Shown: in pieces, positions 33,109 to 40,765 of the stretch
How the letters are laid out: each line of letters opens with the position of its first letter
Numbering within the stretch: position 1 is the first letter of the stretch
Notes under the pieces: generated by a model
What the model was told of the DNA's origin: nothing
What the model saw: only the letters and a program-made list of their open reading frames with translations
Database searches by the model: none
Assembly (NCBI GenBank): GCA_947496185.1
Contig: CANMCD010000006.1
Coordinates: 124,001 to 188,000, forward strand
Direction: 5' to 3'
Length of the DNA: 64,000 bases
From: an uncultured Tenacibaculum sp.
GTDB taxonomy: Bacteria > Bacteroidota > Bacteroidia > Flavobacteriales > Flavobacteriaceae
Translations under genes and position numbers: made by a program

Positions 33109-34428
33109 CTAATTTGCAGGAAATGATAAAGAAACACGAGTGCCTTGATTGTTTTCTTGAGATAAATCTTTGATTTCTATGTGTATATCTTTTTTGTACA
33201 TCAATCGCATTCTTTCTTTTACAATGCTAATTCCATATGATTTTCTATTTTCAACATTATTAAACTTATCTTTTTTACTTGCTTCAATACCAATTCCATT
33301 ATCAACGATATGAATATGTATTAAATCGTCGTGTTTTTTAATGCGTACGTATATATTTTTATATCCTTGTTTTAGGCTTAGTCCATGCCAAATCGCATTT
33401 TCAATAAAGGGTTGTAAAAAAAGCGGAACAACTTTTAGGGTTTCGGTATTGATATTTTCATCAACTATTACCTTATAAGTAAAACTATTTTTTAATCGTA
33501 TTTGTTCTAATTTGACATATATAGCTAATATTTGAAGTTCATTAGATAAACTAATGGTGTCTTCGTTAGTTGTTTGGAGGACTTTCCTGATCAAAGAGGA
33601 AAATTTTGTAATAAAATTAGAAGCTTCTTCAACCTTATTTTGAATGACAAAACTATTGATAGAATTTAGACAGTTGAATAAAAAGTGTGGATTCATCTGA
33701 CTTTTCAATGCAATAATCTTTAGCTTGGAAATTTGATTGGTTTGTTTGAGCAGGCTTACATCTGCTTCTCGTTTTTTTTCAACCAAGATTTTAAAAAGAT
33801 TACTTAATATAATGGCAAAAACAATACTTTGAATGAAGGCTCCAACAAAATAATAAAACATTCGATGTACATGCCAGTCGATCATATAAAATTCCCCCAT
33901 TACCATTTTGACAGCACTAATATTCGTAAAAAAGATAAATAAAATAGACCCTAGTAGTAGATAAAAAACTTGTTCGCTTTTAGATAATAAAAAAAAGACG
34001 ACAAAGGCACATAAGGTGGTAAATGGAACCGTAAGTGCTACAGCCTTTTTTTGTATTTCGTATCCGTAAAAAAACTGGATGATAATTAGTACAATAGCAA
34101 TTAGCGTTAAAACTTTTGAGAGTAGTTTAATGTTTCTATCTAATACGGGAAACTTTTTCTTACTGTTGGTTAATTCTCTACTAAAATTTATAAAGAATGT
34201 ATAAGCAACATATTGAATAGGAAAACTAATATACTGGTATATATATTGGATGTTTTCATTCAATACGATATCTCGAAAAAGATAGACGACAATACAGAAT
34301 AAATAACCACTATAATACTTGTGAAGTGCTATATTGTTTAATAGATAAAAAATAATGTGATAGATTAACAAAACGAGTAAGCCTCCTCTTATTAGGGAAT
34401 AAAAAGTAGAAGTGATATCTAGTAACAT
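33109..34428 (-). CDS. LytS/YpdA-type sensor histidine kinase
   Basis: A 439-residue kinase with six or seven N-terminal membrane segments (about 12-215) of the 7TM sensor type and a cytoplasmic HisKA_7TM/His_kinase (PF06580) domain. The phospho-acceptor is H248 in KSQMNPHFLFNCLNSI, the hallmark of this group; the ATPase motifs PLFLQPFIENAIWHGL and DNGIGI follow. Its start overlaps the stop of the response regulator gene by one base, so the pair works together. The stimulus cannot be read; such pairs often control neighbouring membrane functions. Confidence 0.93.
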   Translation of the reverse strand: MLLDITSTFYSLIRGGLLVLLIYHIIFYLLNNIALHKYYSGYLFCIVVYLFRDIVLNENIQYIYQYISFPIQYVAYTFFINFSRELTNSKKKFPVLDRNIKLLSKVLTLIAIVLIIIQFFYGYEIQKKAVALTVPFTTLCAFVVFFLLSKSEQVFYLLLGSILFIFFTNISAVKMVMGEFYMIDWHVHRMFYYFVGAFIQSIVFAIILSNLFKILVEKKREADVSLLKQTNQISKLKIIALKSQMNPHFLFNCLNSINSFVIQNKVEEASNFITKFSSLIRKVLQTTNEDTISLSNELQILAIYVKLEQIRLKNSFTYKVIVDENINTETLKVVPLFLQPFIENAIWHGLSLKQGYKNIYVRIKKHDDLIHIHIVDNGIGIEASKKDKFNNVENRKSYGISIVKERMRLMYKKDIHIEIKDLSQENNQGTRVSLSFPAN

Positions 34429-35141
34429 TATTTATTTAGCTGTAATTTTTCCATAAGTTCTGCTTTTTTTCTTCTACTAACACTAACGATGGTTCCATTA
34501 CTTAAGGTAAGTTCACTTAAACTTTTATTGTATTCGGAAACATATTTTAAATTGATTAAATAAGAGTTGTGTACGCGTAAAAATTCAGGAAAATTAAATT
34601 TCTTTTGAACCTCTTTTAGTGTTTTAGTAGCGATGATTTCTTTACCTGTATTTAAAAATATGGAAGTATAACTTTTATCGGACTTTAAATAAAGTACATC
34701 ATCTCTGGCGATTAAATATACTTTTCCGTCAGCCGCAATGTTAATTTTATCTACAATAGTATTTTGAGGTATTTTTGCCTTTAACCGGTTTAATATTTTT
34801 GTGAAAGTAAGTTGTAGCTCATCAAGGTCAATAGGTTTAAGTAAATAATCAATTGCATTTGCTTTTACTGCTTTTATGCCGTATTCACTGTAGGCAGTTG
34901 TGAAAACAACTTCAAAGTTTTTTTCTGTAAAACGGTTTAAAAAAGTAAAACCATCCATTTCAGACATATGAATGTCTAAAAAAACAATATCTGGTTTGGT
35001 TTCTTTTATAAGATCAAACCCAATTAGTGGAGAACTACACTTCAAAATATGTAATGTTTCGTCTAGGTTACATTTTTTAATTTTCCACTCCAATGCTTCT
35101 AACGCATCCTTCTCGTCATCTATCAAGATAATTTTAACCAT
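34428..35141 (-). CDS. LytR/AlgR-type response regulator
   Basis: A 237-residue two-domain regulator: receiver domain (1-120) with phospho-acceptor D56 in FLDIHMSEMDG and the acidic pair in LIDDEKDA, and a LytTR DNA-binding domain (about 138-237) with the VLYLKSDKSYTSIFL and FLRVHNSYLINLKYV segments. LytTR domains bind paired 9-bp-like direct repeats. It is first gene of the pair with the kinase (one-base overlap). A long inverted repeat lies about 50 bases upstream and could be its own control site. Confidence 0.93.
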   Translation of the reverse strand: MVKIILIDDEKDALEALEWKIKKCNLDETLHILKCSSPLIGFDLIKETKPDIVFLDIHMSEMDGFTFLNRFTEKNFEVVFTTAYSEYGIKAVKANAIDYLLKPIDLDELQLTFTKILNRLKAKIPQNTIVDKINIAADGKVYLIARDDVLYLKSDKSYTSIFLNTGKEIIATKTLKEVQKKFNFPEFLRVHNSYLINLKYVSEYNKSLSELTLSNGTIVSVSRRKKAELMEKLQLNK

Positions 35142-35192
35142 AGTCTATAAACAAGTAAAAAATTAAAGGGAGTAGGGGGCTAAAACTTAAAA

Positions 35193-35257
35193 AACCGTGA
35201 AAAATTGGTTGCTATCTATAACAGCAACATGATCAATAATTTTTCTTTGGTACGGTT
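35193..35257 (-). promoter_or_regulatory. Long three-part inverted repeat between plsC and the LytTR gene
   Basis: Three nested arms pair across 65 bases: AACCGT (35193-35198) with ACGGTT (35252-35257), GAAAAATT (35199-35206) with AATTTTTC (35238-35245), and TTGCT (35209-35213) with AGCAA (35223-35227). On the minus strand it is followed by a T-run, so it can be the plsC terminator, or a leader element or operator of the two-component operon. Confidence 0.5.
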
Positions 35258-35374
35258 CTTCATTTAATAATAGTTGGTGTTTGTTTTAAATATAAGAAAA
35301 AAATGTGTAAATAACGCGTTTTCTTTGGGTTTCTTGTGTATGTGATAGGGGAATTTTTATGATTAGCCGTTTTT

Positions 35375-36148
35375 TTATGGTTTTTGAGAGGCTTTATGTG
35401 TGTCTTCCATATATTTTTTATCAGTAATCAAATTTTTGTAGATTAAGTCAAACGCAGAAGCTCTAAGTTTTTTTCTATCGTTTTGAGAAAGTTGTTTTGT
35501 TTCTATGAAATTGCATTGCTTGACGCGAACCTTCCCCGGACCTCCTTTAAAATAGTTCCATGAAAAAAAACGTTTACAATCATAGTATATTTGTGGGACT
35601 ATAGGGGTTTTGTATTCAATAGCTAAGCTAAAAGCACCGTCTTTAAAAGGGGCTAATACTACTTCTTCCTCTGGAACCAATCCTTCTGGAAATATACCGA
35701 TACTTGTCCCGTTTTTGAGTTTGTTTTTTGCCATATCATAGACTCTTTTTCGGCTTTTTTCAGAACTTCGATCTACCATGATTACTACTTTTCTGTAAAA
35801 AAAACCAAAGACAGGTACTTTTACAAGTTCTTTTTTTCCAACAAAAACAATCGGATTTTTACTCATGACAACCATAATCCAAGGGTCTAGAAAAGAAGCG
35901 TGATTTGCGATAAACATATAACTCTTGTCTTTTTCAATCTCTTGCTCTTTTTCAATCTCAAGACGAAACCCCATACCGTAAATTAAAAAGAACGACCATA
36001 CCCTAATAATCTTCCAAAAAGTAGGATAGAACTTTTCGTGAGAAGTTACAATTAATAAAATTGGAAGCATAAGGAGAATGGTGCTAAATAAAAGTAGGTA
36101 AAACCATAGTCTCCAAAGCAACAAAAAAGGGATTTTTAGGTGTTTCAT
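35375..36148 (-). CDS. plsC: 1-acyl-sn-glycerol-3-phosphate acyltransferase family protein
   Basis: Inner-membrane enzyme that adds the second acyl chain to lysophosphatidic acid on the way to phospholipids. The 257 residues show an N-terminal membrane segment (about 8-33), the acyltransferase motif H83-X4-D88 in NHASFLDPW, motif III FPEGLVPEE (about 154-162) and the PIVPQIY segment. Such enzymes can also act on other lipids (for example ornithine lipids), so the name is the likely one and not certain. It is divergent from trpS, with the latter's promoter between them. Confidence 0.88.
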   Translation of the reverse strand: MKHLKIPFLLLWRLWFYLLLFSTILLMLPILLIVTSHEKFYPTFWKIIRVWSFFLIYGMGFRLEIEKEQEIEKDKSYMFIANHASFLDPWIMVVMSKNPIVFVGKKELVKVPVFGFFYRKVVIMVDRSSEKSRKRVYDMAKNKLKNGTSIGIFPEGLVPEEEVVLAPFKDGAFSLAIEYKTPIVPQIYYDCKRFFSWNYFKGGPGKVRVKQCNFIETKQLSQNDRKKLRASAFDLIYKNLITDKKYMEDTHKASQKP

Positions 36149-36207
36149 AATCGCTAATGTAGTAATTCGTACGGTATATTTTTCTTTTGTTTGAAAAATT
36201 TTAACCT

Positions 36208-36215
36208 TACTTTTG
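36208..36215 (+). promoter_or_regulatory. Promoter of trpS
   Basis: TACTTTTG matches TAnnTTTG, and TTTG at 36186-36189 sits 18 bases upstream as a -33 element. The start codon is 57 bases downstream. Confidence 0.65.
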
Positions 36216-36272
36216 CTCCGCTCGTGTGATCCACGTTAAACTATAAACAGGTAAATATTTTATAAAAAACAG

Positions 36273-37241
36273 ATGTCAAGAATTTTAACAGGAGTACAAA
36301 GTACAGGAATACCTCACCTAGGGAATTTATTAGGAGCTATCTTACCAGCAATTCAATTGGCTAATCAAGCGACCAATGATTCGTTTATTTTTATAGCAGA
36401 TTTGCACTCTTTAACACAGATTAAAGATGGAAAAGAATTGCGTGAAAACACATATAGTGTTGCTGCAACTTGGCTTGCCTGTGGTATTGATATTGAAAAG
36501 ACTGTTTTTTATCGTCAAAGTGATATTCCTGAGGTTACGGAATTGACGTGGTATTTGAGTTGTTTTTTTCCGTATCAACGATTAACCTTAGCGCATAGTT
36601 TTAAAGATAAAGCCGATAGGTTGGCAGATGTGAATAGTGGACTTTTTACGTACCCTATGTTGATGGCAGCAGATATTTTGTTGTATGATGCTGAAGTTGT
36701 GCCTGTAGGAAAAGATCAGTTACAACATTTAGAAATGACTCGAGATGTTGCTAGTAGGCTCAATCATTTAGTGGGGGACACACTTGTTATACCCGAAGCA
36801 AAAGTAAATGAAGAAACACAGTTAGTGCCGGGTACGGATGGAGAAAAAATGAGTAAGTCTAGAAATAATTATATCAATATTTTCTTGACAGATAAAAAAT
36901 TGCGTAAGCAAATTATGGGTATCCAAACCGATAGCACTCCTTTGGAAGAACCCAAAAACCCTGATACAGATAATGTTTTTGCTTTGTATAAGTTATTAGC
37001 GTCTGAGGAGCAAATAGCTGAAATGCGTCAGAATTATTTGGGAGGTAATTACGGATATGGACATGCAAAACAGGCTTTATATGAGTTAATTGTCGATAAG
37101 TTTGCAGATATCCGAACTAAGTATGCCTATTATATGGAGAACAAAGGTGAAATTGATAAAGCGTTGGCTGTAGGTGCTGAAAAAGCTAGAAAGGTGGCTC
37201 AAGATGTATTGCAAAGAGTACGAGGAAAAGCTGGGTATTAG
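36273..37241 (+). CDS. trpS: Tryptophanyl-tRNA synthetase
   Basis: Class Ic synthetase that charges tRNA-Trp. The 322 residues begin with MSRILTGVQSTGIPHLGN, containing the HIGH-type PHLGN motif (H15), and carry KMSKS at 192-196 in GTDGEKMSKSRNN, plus the tryptophan-binding MLMAADILLYDAEVVPVGKDQLQH segment. Length is normal for bacterial TrpS. It stands alone, divergent from plsC. No leader peptide rich in Trp codons was seen. Confidence 0.97.
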   Translation: MSRILTGVQSTGIPHLGNLLGAILPAIQLANQATNDSFIFIADLHSLTQIKDGKELRENTYSVAATWLACGIDIEKTVFYRQSDIPEVTELTWYLSCFFPYQRLTLAHSFKDKADRLADVNSGLFTYPMLMAADILLYDAEVVPVGKDQLQHLEMTRDVASRLNHLVGDTLVIPEAKVNEETQLVPGTDGEKMSKSRNNYINIFLTDKKLRKQIMGIQTDSTPLEEPKNPDTDNVFALYKLLASEEQIAEMRQNYLGGNYGYGHAKQALYELIVDKFADIRTKYAYYMENKGEIDKALAVGAEKARKVAQDVLQRVRGKAGY

Positions 37242-37312
37242 TTTAAAAAACATGTTATTTACGCATATTATGAATTAATTAGAGATAATAAATATTTTAA
37301 AGTTAAATTAAT

Positions 37313-38062
37313 ATGAAAACTAGATTTAAAATTGCTGTTATTGTTATGATGGGTATGTCAGGATTATTAAATGCTCAAGAAGGGGTGGTTACAGGTAGTA
37401 ATGGAAAGAGTGATTTTATTTATCACAATGGAAATGTTGGTATCGGAATTGATACCCCCTTAGGTAAGCTAGATGCTAATGGAGGAGCATTTTTTAGAGC
37501 TCCAGTATCTGGGGGAGTTGCATCTAATATAGCTACTGTTGATGGGATAAATTCAATGACTTTTAGAGCTTATGATGACCGAGGGGAAATTCATTTACAA
37601 AATGAGAGAGACTTTGTTTTAAAAGATACAAGAGGAAGGGTCTTAATTCAAGGAAATCATGGCGGATCAGTAGGTATAGGAATGGCTACCACATTAGGAC
37701 ATAAGTTAGCAGTTGGAGGTTCAATTGGAGCTAGGGAAATTAAAGTAGAATCTGGTCGATGGTCTGACTTTGTATTTGAAAAAAACTATAATTTACCAAC
37801 GCTAAAAGAAGTTGAAAATCATATTAAAGAAAAAGGACATTTAAAAGATATTCCTAGTGCTAAGGAAGTGGAAAAAAATGGTTTTTATTTAGGGGAAATG
37901 GACGCAAAATTATTGCAAAAAATAGAAGAATTAACGCTATATACGATCCAGCAAGATAAAGAAATAAAGAATTTGAAAGATGAGAATAAACTTCTAAAAT
38001 CATTAAATTTAAAGTTATTGGAAGTTCAGAAAAGGTTGGATAAGTTAGAAAATAAAAAATAA
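37313..38062 (+). CDS. Secreted tail-fibre-like surface protein
   Basis: A 249-residue protein with a signal peptide (cleavage after LNAQ, about 22). The mature part begins with repeated short beta segments containing NGNVGIG and GSVGIG, the pattern of phage-tail-fibre-like and pectin-like beta solenoids. A well-conserved Bacteroidota C-terminal module follows: WSDFVFEKNYNLP, EVENHIKEKGHLKDIPSA, and LGEMDAKLLQKIEELTLY leading into a coiled coil. Such proteins are common in Flavobacteriaceae and uncharacterised; trimerisation through the coiled coil is a guess. A terminator follows. Confidence 0.75.
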   Translation: MKTRFKIAVIVMMGMSGLLNAQEGVVTGSNGKSDFIYHNGNVGIGIDTPLGKLDANGGAFFRAPVSGGVASNIATVDGINSMTFRAYDDRGEIHLQNERDFVLKDTRGRVLIQGNHGGSVGIGMATTLGHKLAVGGSIGAREIKVESGRWSDFVFEKNYNLPTLKEVENHIKEKGHLKDIPSAKEVEKNGFYLGEMDAKLLQKIEELTLYTIQQDKEIKNLKDENKLLKSLNLKLLEVQKRLDKLENKK

Positions 38063-38070
38063 GTTTACTA

Positions 38071-38097
38071 AGTGCAGCCCTTGGCTGCACTTTTTTT
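38071..38097 (+). terminator. Terminator after the tail-fibre-like gene
   Basis: AGTGCAGCC (38071-38079) pairs with GGCTGCACT (38083-38091), followed by seven T residues. Confidence 0.9.
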
Positions 38098-38110
38098 GTT
38101 TTAAACGTTA

Positions 38111-40561
38111 CTATAGTTTTATTCCCAAAACAATTCTATTTTCTTTTTGCCCATTAAAATAAGACTGTACCCAATCAACACGAAGAAAACGCCACTTTCC
38201 AAAACCCAGATTATCCAACCCTACAGTAAATTCTGAATAGGGCTTATTGTTAGCCGTAAACAATCCCTTGACTCCAGTAACTAAATGAAGGTTTAGTTTA
38301 TTTAACAATGGAATTTTATTTAGAATAGCGCCTTTAAAATTATGTTCCCCGTGAAATTCAGCAAATCGGTCATTGGTGCTGAATTGATAATAAGGAAGTG
38401 CTAAGAAAACATTGGTATAGCTTCTGTCTGGAGCAATAAATATACGATTTCCATTAAAGTGCATATAGTCCATAAAAGGAATATCCTTTTCTTGAAGGAA
38501 AAGACCTCCTTTTGCATGGTAATTAAAAATTCCCAAATTTCCTAAAGTAGTTTTTTGCTTGAGACTGGCATGAAAGAGATCTGCCCCCCATTCCGTATTT
38601 TCAGAGCCAAAGGTTTTTCTATATCCTAAGAATAATGTAGGATACCTTTTACTTTTTAGATTGATTTTTCTATCAGGGTATGTGAGGTGTTTTTGTCCAA
38701 ATGAAACGGTTGTTCCAATACTGAATGTCCACATATTATGTGAGGTAAATGATTTGGTATAATCATCTGGTCGTAGTGGGTTGTTGGATGATAATTTTTC
38801 GTTAAAACGTGTACTGTTTAATAAAGGATTTCTGTTAGCATATTCAAGTTCTGTTTGTAATCGAAGCCCGTTTGTAATTTCTTGAGAAAAAGAAGTTTTG
38901 ACAAATTTCTTTTCATAGATCTTCATATAGTTTTTTTTGAAGAGTGTGGTGCTAAGGGTATTCCAAAAAGGGCTAATCGGATTGTTTGCGTTAAATTGTT
39001 GTACGGTAACTCCTCCAGAAATTTTAAAACTAGGGTGTGATATATTGTTCCATTGATACCCAAAGTATCCTATAACTCTGGCTTTTTTTTCGTCAAAACC
39101 ATAGTTTACAGCAACCCCCGTAGTTACTTCTTTCCCCGTCTTATTTATTTTTTTGTTAAAGTCTAAGCCTAAGGAGCTGTTTATACCTTGTACAGAATTG
39201 AACTCAAAGTTTTTTAAAGGTCCAGAAATGTCAAGAGACCATTTTTTAAAAGAATTATTATACTTGTATTGTGTGAATATGCCGAGTAGTGACGGTTTGT
39301 TGTTTTTACGGTCTATAGAATCCAAATATTGTTTCGATGACCTAATTGTTTTAACACTGTCTTTAAGTTGGTAGTCTTTTATTTCTTCTGAGGTTAAAGA
39401 AATAGGCCTATGTTTTAACCAAAATGCAGCATTTTTTTTGGTAGCATTCTTATCAAATGATAATATTTCATTGGAGAAAGTTTTCTCTGTAAAGTTTTTA
39501 GGGAACCTATAGTTAGTATATGAAGCATAAAACTTTCCATTAAATTTGAAATTGAGTATACTTGCTTTAAATTCCAAGATTTGGTCGGATATAATCCAAG
39601 TGCTTTGTTCTTTTTTATAGTGGTAGTTCTGTTTTATATTCAGTTCATTTAGGATGGGAATTCCAATTTGTTTTCCAAGTACATTAACATCAATACCATA
39701 AACTGACCATTGGTCTTCAACAATGTAGATGTGACCTCGAAGTACAGGGTCGTTTTCTCTCTTAGGAATGATGTTTATTTTGTTGATGAGTTTTCCTGAG
39801 CTATCATAAAACGTACCTGTTAGTTTGTAAGTGTAATATTGAAAACTATTCTTTCCAATAGGAGAAATTATTTGTGTTTCATCGATCTTAAAGTTGTTAT
39901 TGTAAATATTGAAGTTAACTTCCTCAGCCCTGTTAAAACTAATCCCATTATCTTGCCCCGAAACTTTAGAAGCAATGATGTGTTCCTTAAATTTTTTTGG
40001 GTTTTGTTGTTGTGTTATTTTAGAAATGGTTTCTGACAGGTAGATAACTCCACTCCTTGTAGAATCCAATCCACCTCCAAAATCACCAAGGTTTTTTCCT
40101 AAAAACTTTTCTGGAGCTTTTTCAATTCTAAACAAGCCTCTCGAATAAAAATCAGCGGTATATCTGGTAAATTTGGCTGTGTTTTTTTCCCTGTTTTGAA
40201 CCGTTTTAAGGATAATTTTATTCGCGATATTTTCCTTTGAAATTAGTTGTACTTCGTCCAGCGTAACTTGTTCTTCTTCGAGGCTTACGTCCAATATGAA
40301 AGGAAGATTAGTTACGGTTAGTTTTTTTTTCAATGTTTTAAAGCCTAAAAACTGAAAAATAACGGTATAGTTTCCTTGTTTTTTTATATCTAATGTATAA
40401 AAACCATTATTATTGGTCGTTGTTCCTTGATTGCTGTTTTCGATATAAACGCTAACAAAGGGAAGTGTATTTCCTTTTGTATTCGAAACGATTCCTTTTA
40501 TTTGTGCTTGGTTATAGAGCGATGCAAATAAGAGGCTAAGAAAAAGAATGTTATTCTTCAT
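38111..40561 (-). CDS. Outer-membrane protein with carboxypeptidase-D-like and DUF5686 domains
   Basis: An 816-residue protein: signal peptide (cleavage after YNQAQ, about 19), a carboxypeptidase-D regulatory-like beta domain (about 20-105, FVSVYIENSNQGTTTNNNGFYTLDI), then the long DUF5686 region with the YTADFYSRG motif (about 134-142), and beta strands to the end (RFLRVDWVQSYFNGQKENRIVLGIKL). This is a widespread Bacteroidota outer-membrane family of unknown function with the beta domain shared with SusC proteins. Promoter TAAATTTG lies 17 bases upstream. Confidence 0.85.
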   Translation of the reverse strand: MKNNILFLSLLFASLYNQAQIKGIVSNTKGNTLPFVSVYIENSNQGTTTNNNGFYTLDIKKQGNYTVIFQFLGFKTLKKKLTVTNLPFILDVSLEEEQVTLDEVQLISKENIANKIILKTVQNREKNTAKFTRYTADFYSRGLFRIEKAPEKFLGKNLGDFGGGLDSTRSGVIYLSETISKITQQQNPKKFKEHIIASKVSGQDNGISFNRAEEVNFNIYNNNFKIDETQIISPIGKNSFQYYTYKLTGTFYDSSGKLINKINIIPKRENDPVLRGHIYIVEDQWSVYGIDVNVLGKQIGIPILNELNIKQNYHYKKEQSTWIISDQILEFKASILNFKFNGKFYASYTNYRFPKNFTEKTFSNEILSFDKNATKKNAAFWLKHRPISLTSEEIKDYQLKDSVKTIRSSKQYLDSIDRKNNKPSLLGIFTQYKYNNSFKKWSLDISGPLKNFEFNSVQGINSSLGLDFNKKINKTGKEVTTGVAVNYGFDEKKARVIGYFGYQWNNISHPSFKISGGVTVQQFNANNPISPFWNTLSTTLFKKNYMKIYEKKFVKTSFSQEITNGLRLQTELEYANRNPLLNSTRFNEKLSSNNPLRPDDYTKSFTSHNMWTFSIGTTVSFGQKHLTYPDRKINLKSKRYPTLFLGYRKTFGSENTEWGADLFHASLKQKTTLGNLGIFNYHAKGGLFLQEKDIPFMDYMHFNGNRIFIAPDRSYTNVFLALPYYQFSTNDRFAEFHGEHNFKGAILNKIPLLNKLNLHLVTGVKGLFTANNKPYSEFTVGLDNLGFGKWRFLRVDWVQSYFNGQKENRIVLGIKL

Positions 40562-40577
40562 AGATATTTGTTTTCTG

Positions 40578-40585
40578 CAAATTTA
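40578..40585 (-). promoter_or_regulatory. -7 box for the DUF5686 gene
   Basis: TAAATTTG on the minus strand matches TAnnTTTG, 16 bases before the ATG at 40561. Confidence 0.65.
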
Positions 40586-40687
40586 GTGAATGGTTTTCTT
40601 GATGATAAATGAGGATGTGTTTAAGTAAGGGTGTTTAGGTTTGTTTTTTTATAATGTAGTTGAAAATACAACAATACTTTTTAGGGT

Positions 40688-40721
40688 AAAAAAATTGAGA
40701 TTTCAAGTAAAGAAACCTCAA
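40688..40721 (-). terminator. Terminator of the AsmA-family gene
   Basis: On the minus strand TTGAGGTTTC (40721-40712) pairs with GAAATCTCAA (40704-40695) with one wobble pair, then a run of T residues. Confidence 0.75.
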
Positions 40722-40765
40722 TTAATTTATGATATCTATCTAGTAAATAGTTTTTGAATGATAGA

